From NCBI RefSeq assembly GCF_003467125.1, contig NZ_QSFA01000039.1, positions 1 to 9,313 of the forward strand: a stretch of 9,313 nucleotides of DNA, read 5' to 3'. The notes under the pieces are model-generated. The model saw only the letters and a list, made by a program, of their open reading frames with translations. It had not been told where the DNA came from and did no database searches. Shown piece after piece: positions 1 through 5,703 of the stretch. Each line of letters begins with the position of its first letter. The stretch's first letter is position 1. The translations under genes were made by a program, and so were the position numbers. Source of the DNA: Megasphaera sp. AM44-1BH (GTDB taxonomy: Bacteria > Bacillota > Negativicutes > Veillonellales > Megasphaeraceae).

Positions 1-4
1 CCAC

Positions 5-44
5 AAAAAAAGGTCTAGCCCAACCACAAAAGTTGGACTAGACC
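5..44 (-). terminator. Intrinsic terminator (distal of a tandem pair)
   Basis: Bases 12-24 and 32-44 form a 13-bp stem. Its single imperfect pair is C/A on the plus strand but a G-U wobble on the minus strand. On the minus strand the stem runs directly into seven U residues (the A run at 5-11). The loop is only 7 nt. No U-tract follows on the plus strand, so this terminates leftward transcription. It lies just behind a second terminator at 49-93. Confidence 0.85.
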
Positions 45-48
45 CCAT

Positions 49-93
49 AAAAAAGCCGGCATGGAACATCCTTCTCAATGTCCCGTACCGGCT
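49..93 (-). terminator. Intrinsic terminator (proximal of a tandem pair)
   Basis: Bases 54-66 pair with 81-93. The outer six pairs are perfect and GC-rich (AGCCGG/CCGGCT). The inner part contains wobbles and one mismatch when read on the minus strand. The stem is followed on the minus strand by a U run (the A run at 49-54). It is the first terminator reached by transcription of the secreted-protein gene at 238-585 and lies about 5 bases past the stop at 99-101 of the possible broken gene. Confidence 0.75.
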
Positions 94-98
94 ATTTC

Positions 99-251
99 CT
101 ACTTTACATCTTCTACGATCGTATTTACAGCCAGTTTCATCAGCGTAATGTACAGACGATTCCATATCTTCACCCATCAGCTGGTCGTGGTCTGGATCTT
201 TACTTTATTTACCATAGCTTTAAAGTCACTCACATATTCATCCGCGACCAT
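99..251 (-). pseudogene. Possible broken small gene before the terminators
   Basis: On the minus strand an open frame starts with ATG at 251, runs 24 codons to a TGA at 177-179, then stays open in the same frame for 25 more codons to a TAG at 99-101, about 5 bases before the proximal terminator stem. The second half encodes a plausible helical segment (IWNRLYITLMKLAV). Between about 192 and 150 a different frame gives a strongly hydrophilic stretch (DPDHDQLMGEDME) that looks more protein-like than the sequence around the TGA. This is what two compensating frameshifts in a once-intact gene would produce. There is no clear ribosome binding site, and the start overlaps the end of the secreted-protein gene. 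No family is recognised. It may equally be non-coding 3' sequence. Confidence 0.25.
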
Positions 252-585
252 GAGCACAAGTTATATTTTTAATATTTTCAGCAATTGGCTCACTATTCGT
301 GTATCCACTACCTAATACATTGCCACTGCTATTTTCTACCCAATAGGTCCCATTCCTAAGATTAAAATGAAACCAACAAGTAATATATCCTCCAGATTGA
401 TTCTGAACAATTACCTTGGAGTATACATTCGGATACGTACCGTACTTATCTCTAACGTAAAAATCAACACCATCGCTAGACCCAGCATAAATATCTGCTG
501 CATAGCTTATTTCTGTCATACCTCCGAATGAAAATAGTATACTCAATACAGCTACCATCAGTCCATTTATTAGCTTTTCCTTCAT
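238..585 (-). CDS. Small secreted hypothetical protein
   Basis: A 115-residue protein with a typical Sec signal peptide: MKEK basic start, a hydrophobic core at about 6-22, and a likely signal peptidase I site after Ala29 or Ala30 (SYA-A). The mature part is about 86 residues, rich in Gly, Ser, Asn and aromatic residues, with no membrane segment. It holds two cysteines (Cys70 and Cys110) that could form a disulfide once exported. The segment at about 66-90 (SGGYITCWFHFNLRNGTYWV) suggests a small beta-rich fold. The start is supported by an AAGGAG site at 598-603, 12 bases upstream, and by a promoter-like sequence at 612-640. Two terminators follow at 93-5. The function is unknown. It resembles small exported proteins seen in Negativicutes genomes, an impression that has not been checked by search. 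Nothing ties it to the restriction genes except proximity. Confidence 0.8.
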   Translation of the reverse strand: MKEKLINGLMVAVLSILFSFGGMTEISYAADIYAGSSDGVDFYVRDKYGTYPNVYSKVIVQNQSGGYITCWFHFNLRNGTYWVENSSGNVLGSGYTNSEPIAENIKNITCAHGRG

Positions 586-611
586 TTATAAATCACGCTC
601 CTTTCAGTCCA

Positions 612-640
612 ATTTTAACGCTAATGTTCTCCTCTTACAA
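612..640 (-). promoter_or_regulatory. Candidate sigma-70-type promoter for the secreted-protein gene
   Basis: Read on the minus strand, TTGTAA (635-640, 4 of 6 to TTGACA) is followed after exactly 17 bases by TAAAAT (612-617, 5 of 6 to TATAAT). Transcription would start near 604-606, giving a leader of about 20 nt that begins around the ribosome binding site at 598-605. This suggests the small gene can be expressed independently of the GIY-YIG gene ending 72 bases upstream. The call rests on consensus matching only. Confidence 0.4.
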
Positions 641-657
641 AACAACTGTTCTAAAGG

Positions 658-1902
658 TTAGTCATGTTCTTCTTTTTCTTTAATACTTTGACCATCCTGA
701 TATAACCACATCTTTCGACCATTGGCAGAACCCCCGGTTACACAGGCAGCTACTGTTGATGAACTGCTAAAGGGTACATCTTCTATAAAGTACCCATCTT
801 GCACCTTCCCCTCAGCCATTAATTCTTGACGACGCTCATGGACATACTTAGGGCATGATGGGGTTTCGGTAGTACTGAATTCAGAGTTTTTACATACAAT
901 AAACTGATTATCAGAAATATAAGCAGTAGCTTTTACTTTTCTCCCAGCAAGATGCAACATGTTTTTAATATTGTCATTTTTTGCTTTCTCGCTCAGGCTG
1001 GATGATATTTTCGGCTGTATAGCAGATGGGACTTTAGGGATTGTAGTTTCTGCTATATCTAGTTCTTTAAGTGAAATTCCCTGTTTATTTTTCCATTCTA
1101 TAAGCCCATTAGAACTTTTGCCGCAAATAAACATAGCTGCGTAAGATGGACTCCCAAAGCAGATATCGTCTTGAAGAATCCCATTGGCATCAATGATTCC
1201 AGCATACGCCTTACGTGCTCTCTTAATGCCCTGGGAAATATAAGAAGCAAGTTTCGGATAAATAAAGCTGCCTTTTAATACCCAGAAGCCTTCTGATGTA
1301 ATACACCCTATGCCTTTACCACTCTTCCCTAGATTTCTACTAAAATAAAGAAGGGGTTCATCTCCTTCCTTATCAACTTCAGACGGCAGTGGCACAAAAG
1401 CAGAATAACCTAAAGTTGGAAGAATCAGCTCTACATTGATAATAAATTCCTCCAATGAGTCTTGTACCGGTTTAGACAATGGCGATTTCGGCGGCGTATT
1501 ACCATTTTTAACGACATATCGTTTTGCTTTTTGTGCTATCGTATAAAATCGATGTTCCAAGTACTTGACTCGTCCCTTTTCCAATGTCCCATCCGGTGTA
1601 ACGAAAGTAACTACTTCTGTCCAATAACTGCCATCATTTTCAAAAGAATGGGGTTGTAATAAACGTTTTTCTACATTATCCGCCTCTCCGACGTAAATAA
1701 ATGATTTCCCCGTTTCATCATCTTTTCCGAAAAGAAAATAGACTCCAGGGGCCTTAAGATCAGATAGGTCATTACATTCTTTTAATTTTCCACGTGGAAT
1801 CTTATACGCCACGCCATTCCAATTCGACAAGTTTGCCTGCCATCTCTCAGAAGCAGAGCCATCCATCAAGTATAAATTTATGCTTTTTCCAAGAGATGAC
1901 AT
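658..1902 (-). CDS. GIY-YIG nuclease family protein with two DUF4357-like domains
   Basis: A 414-residue predicted nuclease. The GIY-YIG core spans about 50-140. The motif pair is Gly53-Val54-Tyr55 and Tyr70-Val71-Gly72, followed by Arg80, Glu116 (in KYLEHRFY) and an Asn at 133 or 135, so the catalytic set looks intact. A DUF4357-like domain occupies about 200-276 (ends GSPSYAAMFICGKSSNGL, 250-267). A second related domain occupies about 320-410 (core AACVTGGSANGRKMWL, 385-400). The family cleaves DNA through a metal-bound GIY-YIG site; the role of DUF4357 is unknown. The start is supported by GGGAG at 1911-1915, 8 bases upstream. The C-terminal 93 residues are about 63% identical (59 of 93, counted by hand) to those of the neighbour at 2233-3075, while the N-terminal halves are much more divergent. 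A 330-base gap separates it from the restriction operon, so it may be a separate unit. Confidence 0.88.
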   Translation of the reverse strand: MSSLGKSINLYLMDGSASERWQANLSNWNGVAYKIPRGKLKECNDLSDLKAPGVYFLFGKDDETGKSFIYVGEADNVEKRLLQPHSFENDGSYWTEVVTFVTPDGTLEKGRVKYLEHRFYTIAQKAKRYVVKNGNTPPKSPLSKPVQDSLEEFIINVELILPTLGYSAFVPLPSEVDKEGDEPLLYFSRNLGKSGKGIGCITSEGFWVLKGSFIYPKLASYISQGIKRARKAYAGIIDANGILQDDICFGSPSYAAMFICGKSSNGLIEWKNKQGISLKELDIAETTIPKVPSAIQPKISSSLSEKAKNDNIKNMLHLAGRKVKATAYISDNQFIVCKNSEFSTTETPSCPKYVHERRQELMAEGKVQDGYFIEDVPFSSSSTVAACVTGGSANGRKMWLYQDGQSIKEKEEHD

Positions 1903-1947
1903 ATTTTTCTCTCCCTTTATTAAATAAAATGATAAGATAATTTTAGC

Positions 1948-1968
1948 GGGCGTGCCACGAACACGCCC
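1948..1968. repeat. GC-rich inverted repeat, REP/MITE-like
   Basis: GGGCGTG (1948-1954) and CACGCCC (1962-1968) form a perfect 7-bp stem around a 7-base loop in otherwise AT-rich sequence. Read on the minus strand it is preceded by TTGTAG, giving a TGTAGGGGCG-type beginning. Short dispersed elements that begin this way and then form a GC-rich palindrome are common between genes in various Bacillota and cyanobacteria. There is no U-tract on either side, so it is not a standard terminator. Confidence 0.45.
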
Positions 1969-2083
1969 CTACAAACAATCAATGCGTTCTCGTCATCAAT
2001 GCCACCGACTCAATGTGGCTCGACGGCCTAAAATCGATGTCACTACACCGCCTCACCACAATAAATATCATTTGGGGATTCGC

Positions 2084-2145
2084 GGAAACATGTCTACACT
2101 TCTAATCTTGCTGAATTTTCCTACCGCCGTTCAAGGAAACATGTC
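2084..2145. repeat. Two direct copies of an 11-base sequence
   Basis: GGAAACATGTC occurs at 2084-2094 and again at 2135-2145, 51 bases apart start to start. The copies read GACATGTTTCC on the minus strand. Spaced short repeats of this sort are found at the ends of some insertion sequences (for example the multiple terminal repeats of the IS21 type), but no transposase remnant is visible here, so the origin is uncertain. Confidence 0.35.
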
Positions 2146-2176
2146 AAAAAAGCTTCTTCTTATATAGAAAAGAAAC
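2146..2176 (-). terminator. Probable terminator of the restriction operon
   Basis: On the minus strand, 2176-2168 pairs with 2160-2152 as a 9-bp stem with two G-U wobbles and a 7-base loop, followed directly by six U residues (the A run at 2146-2151). The wobbles become mismatches on the plus strand, so the signal favours leftward transcription. It begins about 57 bases past the stop of the 2233-3075 gene. The stem is AT-rich and therefore weak. Confidence 0.5.
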
Positions 2177-2232
2177 TAACCGTCTCAACCTCAAATTACT
2201 CCAACAAATCCTCTATTGACCATCGTCTCCAC

Positions 2233-3075
2233 CTAGTGTTTAGGACCTTCTTTTTCATTAATACTCTGTCCATCAGGATACAGCCATAATTTCCGTCCAT
2301 TAGCAGATCCTCCGGTTACACAGGCAGCTGCCATTGACGGGCTGTCGAAAGGATAGTCTTTCGTAAAGCGCTCCTCTTTAATCGTACCTTCCGCAATCAG
2401 TGCCTGGCGCCGTTTGTGAATGGACTTCGGGCACGACTGCGTTTCTGTTTGACTAAATTTTGAACCTTTGCGTACAATAAATTTTTCTCCATCCCTGTAG
2501 GCAGTAGCTTGTACCTTCTTCCCAGAGAGGTACAGAATTTCTCTACCTGCTTCTTCATTGTGAACAGAAGTAAAAATCCCATCCGGAAATATATTGATGT
2601 AAAAGTTGATATCCTGAATATAATTTTCACAAGTATGTATCTGTACCCCGCTAAGATGATAGTGACGCTTCCGAAATGTTTTCGTACAATTCGCTTTTTG
2701 AGGACTCATTGTCAGGCACTTATTAAAATGCGTATGGATATATTCACACATCGCATTTTCAATAAATTGTAATTCGTTACTGCTGATATTAGAATCTGTA
2801 AATTTAAACCCTAAGACAGTGTGCCATGAAGAATCAATATCACCTGAATGGGCATTCATAATTCTTCTTTGAATCGTATCCAAACCTGTTTGACCAACAT
2901 AGACTGCATCAGAACCAACAAGAAGTAGGTAAATGCCCGGCCCATCTAGTTCGTTTTCATAATCTTGTATGTTTTCTTTCGCTACGCGAATGGCAGATAT
3001 TTTTGATGAGTCACTGCTCATCGTAACGGTACCATTATAAGTGCCATCTGCTAAATAGATTTTTAGGCCACGCAT
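2233..3075 (-). CDS. GIY-YIG nuclease family protein with one DUF4357-like domain
   Basis: A 280-residue predicted nuclease. The GIY-YIG domain spans about 44-135: Gly47-Ile48-Tyr49, Tyr59-Val60-Gly61 (YVGQTG), Arg70, Glu106 and Asn129 occupy the positions expected of the catalytic residues, so it should be active. A linker (about 140-180) leads to a DUF4357-like C-terminal domain at about 184-275, with the core AACVTGGSANGRKLWL at 250-265. The start is supported by AAGGAG at 3086-3091, 10 bases upstream. The gene begins 23 bases after the double-metallopeptidase gene and is very likely cotranscribed with it and with hsdR. Its C-terminus is a close paralogue of that of the protein at 658-1902, while the nuclease halves differ. 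Known members of this architecture often sit in or near restriction loci. A role as an accessory DNA-cleaving or DNA-processing enzyme is inferred. Confidence 0.88.
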   Translation of the reverse strand: MRGLKIYLADGTYNGTVTMSSDSSKISAIRVAKENIQDYENELDGPGIYLLLVGSDAVYVGQTGLDTIQRRIMNAHSGDIDSSWHTVLGFKFTDSNISSNELQFIENAMCEYIHTHFNKCLTMSPQKANCTKTFRKRHYHLSGVQIHTCENYIQDINFYINIFPDGIFTSVHNEEAGREILYLSGKKVQATAYRDGEKFIVRKGSKFSQTETQSCPKSIHKRRQALIAEGTIKEERFTKDYPFDSPSMAAACVTGGSANGRKLWLYPDGQSINEKEGPKH

Positions 3076-3098
3076 TTACTACTCACTCCTTAAATTTC

Positions 3099-5690
3099 TT
3101 AGCCAGACTTAGTCTTACGTTGATAGTTTGAATATGAAAGTTCTGGATCACTGCCTAAAGGCTTTATCCCACTCTTTTCAAGCATTTCATTAATTTCAAA
3201 AATGGAATTTTCACTGCATGATGCAAGTATACATTCATATGCATATCCCTCATATTTCATCGCATTTAATTTACAATCTGACTTTTCAAAAAACATCTTA
3301 GCGTCAGGCGGTGGTAGTTTCAATCCCACACACAGCCCTAGCACCGTTTGCACAGTTGGTTGATAATCTTCATCATTCCTGATTCGTTGAATCGTTTTTA
3401 TTCCTACCAAAGATGCTTCTGATAACTGCTGATTTGAAAGATGTCTTTCTTTCTGTAAAGCTACAAGAGTTTCAGCGAAAGACCCTGGATATCTCCTAAG
3501 TTTTAGCGCACGTTGTTTACCCTCCTGAATTTGTTGAAGTAATGAGCGATTATGCGCATTCATCTCAAAATAATATTCAACCTGGCCTTCTTGCAGAGGC
3601 AAACTGTGCATAAACTGCACATAATAGCGAACGCCTTGATATTTAGACTGATAACTATACCCCTTAGTAAAGATAAGACAGCATTCGTCTATATGAGATA
3701 ACGCATACTCTGTAAGAGTTGCCTTGCCAGTTTTCACATCAGAAGTGATGTATTTTTTGCGATTTAAAACAAGATGCCCATCAATATATAAAAACTGATG
3801 CTTGTTTAATAATCTTCGAAACACCTTATCGAAGCTATAGGCCTTGAATAAATCCGCATATGAAATTATAAATGTTTGGTTCTTGGCAAGACAATTATCA
3901 TCAAACGAATATCTATGAAGATAATGCCCATCAATAAAAGGATAAGCCCCTTCTGCCTTCGGATACCCTAATTCAATTAAGCGAGCTTTTGCTGCATGTC
4001 GCGATACATCATAAAGAGATTTCAGTGTATCAATTACAGATTCGTATGCTTCTGCATTCGCGACTGCTGCTCCACCGTACGCAGACAGCAAACTATCGGC
4101 TTTTTCCCTTACTGTTTTTGCGGGCATTAGGATTTTTGGTGCGATACCTTTTGCCTGCCATTCCATCCAATCGACAGCTTTCCATTTTGCTGAATTCGTC
4201 GTTTTAGCATTAATTTCACATTGAATCGCTCGGCCAATCGAATCCCTGGCGCCAATCATCTTCATCAAAGCATGATACGGTTGATGGCGATACCAATGAA
4301 AACATTCATGAGCTAATGTCGTCCGCAGTGTACCAACAGAACGTTCATAGGTAACACGGGGATCCAGATAAACTGTACCTCGTTTCGCATTACGGATTAA
4401 AAGTTTTCGATGTGAATCAAAAATATTGCCATCGTCAAAAACAATCGTACCCAAATAGGTCAACTCATCAGACAAATTTACATTGTCAATAATGGTCAGC
4501 CCCATTAAATCTTCGGCTATATTATAAATAGGTACGCGCATAGGATGTTGTAGAGCTTCCGGACAATATCGCAATAAAAACTTTTCCGCTTCTTCATCAA
4601 ACTGATCTCTGGAAATAATAGGCACCAATTCACCAGACAGTTTTTCTGGCTCATCTTCTCCAAGCGAATCGCAGTCCCCAATACGGATGATGCGAAAACC
4701 GTCAAGTTCAATGCCTATCGTGACCTGGCAATGAATTCTCAACCATTTTTCTATGAAATAACTTTTAGTAGTCGCGCTTCTTTCTACAGCACAAGAGACA
4801 ATAACATCAAAACCAATGATGCCATCAACCTGCTGCATGATATGCGTGACGTTTTCAAGGGTAACATCAGAAGTTTCTATTCTTTCATCAGTGCCTACCT
4901 GTGCATTGCGCAGGTAGGCTAAGGCCGCATCCTTAATATCATCATAGCGTACTCGATTAATCAATTTTTGCAGCGGGCTTTCATCATGAGCTTCATAGTA
5001 ATCAAGTCGGCTGTCATTCAGTGTTTTTCTTATTTCACGCCATTTCGGCATATACCGGTCGAGATAACTTGTAAATGTCGCATTATGTTTCCGGGTAATC
5101 AAATGGGTCAGCTCATGCAAGATAATATAATCGAGACATTGTGGTGCCTTCTGAGCCAATTGAAGGTTAAACCACAACTTCCGTTTTTCCGTATTGCAGG
5201 CACCCCATTTGGTAATCATATACTTCGTCTGCCAAGAATCACATTTCAGTCCTGTTTTTTCCTCCCAGAGTGGCAAGCGTTTTTCAATCGCCGATTTTAA
5301 CATCTTGCGATACTCTTCCCGCACATAGGATTCCCGCTGTTTGACGGTACTCTTACTGTTCATGGCAAGGATGACGTTTTGATTCTGTATAGTAAAACTA
5401 TTTTTCTGACTGTCCGGCTTAAAGACGAGATAGTAAGGCTTTCCCCAGATATACATGGTTTCGCCGGAAACATACTGCCTTTTTGAAGCTCTTGGCTGAT
5501 CTTGGAATTTAGCAATAGAGCGTTTGATAAAACTAATTTGCGTTCTTGCATAAGCCTCGATGGCTTTGTCATCGACAGATTTAGGCGCAGAAATAACGAC
5601 ATGTCCATCCGGCGGTTTGACCTGCAGATGCATGTTCTTTATATTCTTTTTTTGCACATCAATCGGTATCCCGGATATGACAATCCGCAT
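3099..5690 (-). CDS. Fusion of YgjP/WUSS metallopeptidase, ImmA/IrrE-like peptidase and XRE-like HTH
   Basis: An 863-residue protein. Residues 1 to about 240 match the YgjP/WUSS (DUF45, M48-like) family, usually about 230 residues alone: the TKWGACN motif (160-166), then His192-Glu193-xx-His196 with a third ligand His202. Residues about 245-863 follow the order of a separate family of about 600 residues. They include an IDGIIGFD-like start at 288-295 (VDGIIGFD), a second zinc motif His461-Glu462-Cys-Phe-His465 with probable ligand Glu510 in MEWQAKGIAPKILMP (509-523) typical of ImmA/IrrE peptidases, and a C-terminal HTH-like region at about 737-793. Both active sites look intact. ATG overlaps the hsdR stop by one base (TAATG) behind a perfect AGGAGG, so translation is coupled. 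YgjP-like genes are known hsdR neighbours; ImmA-type peptidases cleave repressors. A regulatory or damage-sensing role in restriction is inferred. No signal peptide is visible, so the protein is cytoplasmic. Confidence 0.9.
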   Translation of the reverse strand: MRIVISGIPIDVQKKNIKNMHLQVKPPDGHVVISAPKSVDDKAIEAYARTQISFIKRSIAKFQDQPRASKRQYVSGETMYIWGKPYYLVFKPDSQKNSFTIQNQNVILAMNSKSTVKQRESYVREEYRKMLKSAIEKRLPLWEEKTGLKCDSWQTKYMITKWGACNTEKRKLWFNLQLAQKAPQCLDYIILHELTHLITRKHNATFTSYLDRYMPKWREIRKTLNDSRLDYYEAHDESPLQKLINRVRYDDIKDAALAYLRNAQVGTDERIETSDVTLENVTHIMQQVDGIIGFDVIVSCAVERSATTKSYFIEKWLRIHCQVTIGIELDGFRIIRIGDCDSLGEDEPEKLSGELVPIISRDQFDEEAEKFLLRYCPEALQHPMRVPIYNIAEDLMGLTIIDNVNLSDELTYLGTIVFDDGNIFDSHRKLLIRNAKRGTVYLDPRVTYERSVGTLRTTLAHECFHWYRHQPYHALMKMIGARDSIGRAIQCEINAKTTNSAKWKAVDWMEWQAKGIAPKILMPAKTVREKADSLLSAYGGAAVANAEAYESVIDTLKSLYDVSRHAAKARLIELGYPKAEGAYPFIDGHYLHRYSFDDNCLAKNQTFIISYADLFKAYSFDKVFRRLLNKHQFLYIDGHLVLNRKKYITSDVKTGKATLTEYALSHIDECCLIFTKGYSYQSKYQGVRYYVQFMHSLPLQEGQVEYYFEMNAHNRSLLQQIQEGKQRALKLRRYPGSFAETLVALQKERHLSNQQLSEASLVGIKTIQRIRNDEDYQPTVQTVLGLCVGLKLPPPDAKMFFEKSDCKLNAMKYEGYAYECILASCSENSIFEINEMLEKSGIKPLGSDPELSYSNYQRKTKSG
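4893..4919. repeat. Strong hairpin inside the fusion gene
   Basis: GCCTACCTG (4893-4901) and CAGGTAGGC (4911-4919) form a perfect 9-bp stem, extended inward by two more pairs across one weak pair, leaving a 3-base loop. It lies in codons 258-266, in the linker between the YgjP-like domain and the ImmA/IrrE-like module. No U-tract follows on either strand, so it is not a terminator. It may be chance, or an mRNA structure that slows translation between domains. Confidence 0.6.
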
Positions 5691-5703
5691 TAATATTCCT
5701 CCT
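5690..5703 (-). promoter_or_regulatory. Coupled stop/start with perfect Shine-Dalgarno
   Basis: The hsdR stop TAA (5690-5692) shares one base with the ATG of the next gene (5688-5690). A perfect AGGAGG (5698-5703) lies inside the last codons of hsdR, 7 bases before that ATG. This fixes the start of the fusion protein and indicates translational coupling at high efficiency. Confidence 0.8.

Larger units (their letters stand above)
1903..2232. other. Non-coding intergenic stretch with repeat-like elements
   Basis: This 330-base stretch between the two GIY-YIG genes has no convincing gene. It contains, from left to right, a short AT-rich leader with the ribosome binding site for the 658-1902 gene, a GC-rich hairpin at 1948-1968, a minor 5-bp hairpin (GCCAC/GTGGC, 2001-2019), two copies of an 11-base direct repeat (2084-2094 and 2135-2145), and an AT-rich terminator-like hairpin at 2146-2176. 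I found no convincing promoter hexamer pair for the 658-1902 gene here. The mixture suggests insertion of repetitive or mobile DNA between two duplicated genes. Confidence 0.6.

Noticed and set aside
61..315. An 84-codon open frame on the plus strand
   Set aside because: It starts inside a terminator hairpin and runs antisense to the end of the secreted-protein gene, with no ribosome binding site.
1903..1970. Promoter for the 658-1902 gene
   Set aside because: TATCAT and TAAAAT are possible -10 boxes, but no acceptable -35 lies 16-18 bases upstream of either.
1952..2167. A 71-codon open frame on the plus strand in the spacer
   Set aside because: It runs through the GC-rich palindrome and both direct repeats, has no ribosome binding site, and its composition does not look like a protein.
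4968..5300. A 110-codon open frame on the plus strand
   Set aside because: It is antisense to the YgjP-like domain, whose zinc and WG motifs are intact, so it is a shadow frame.
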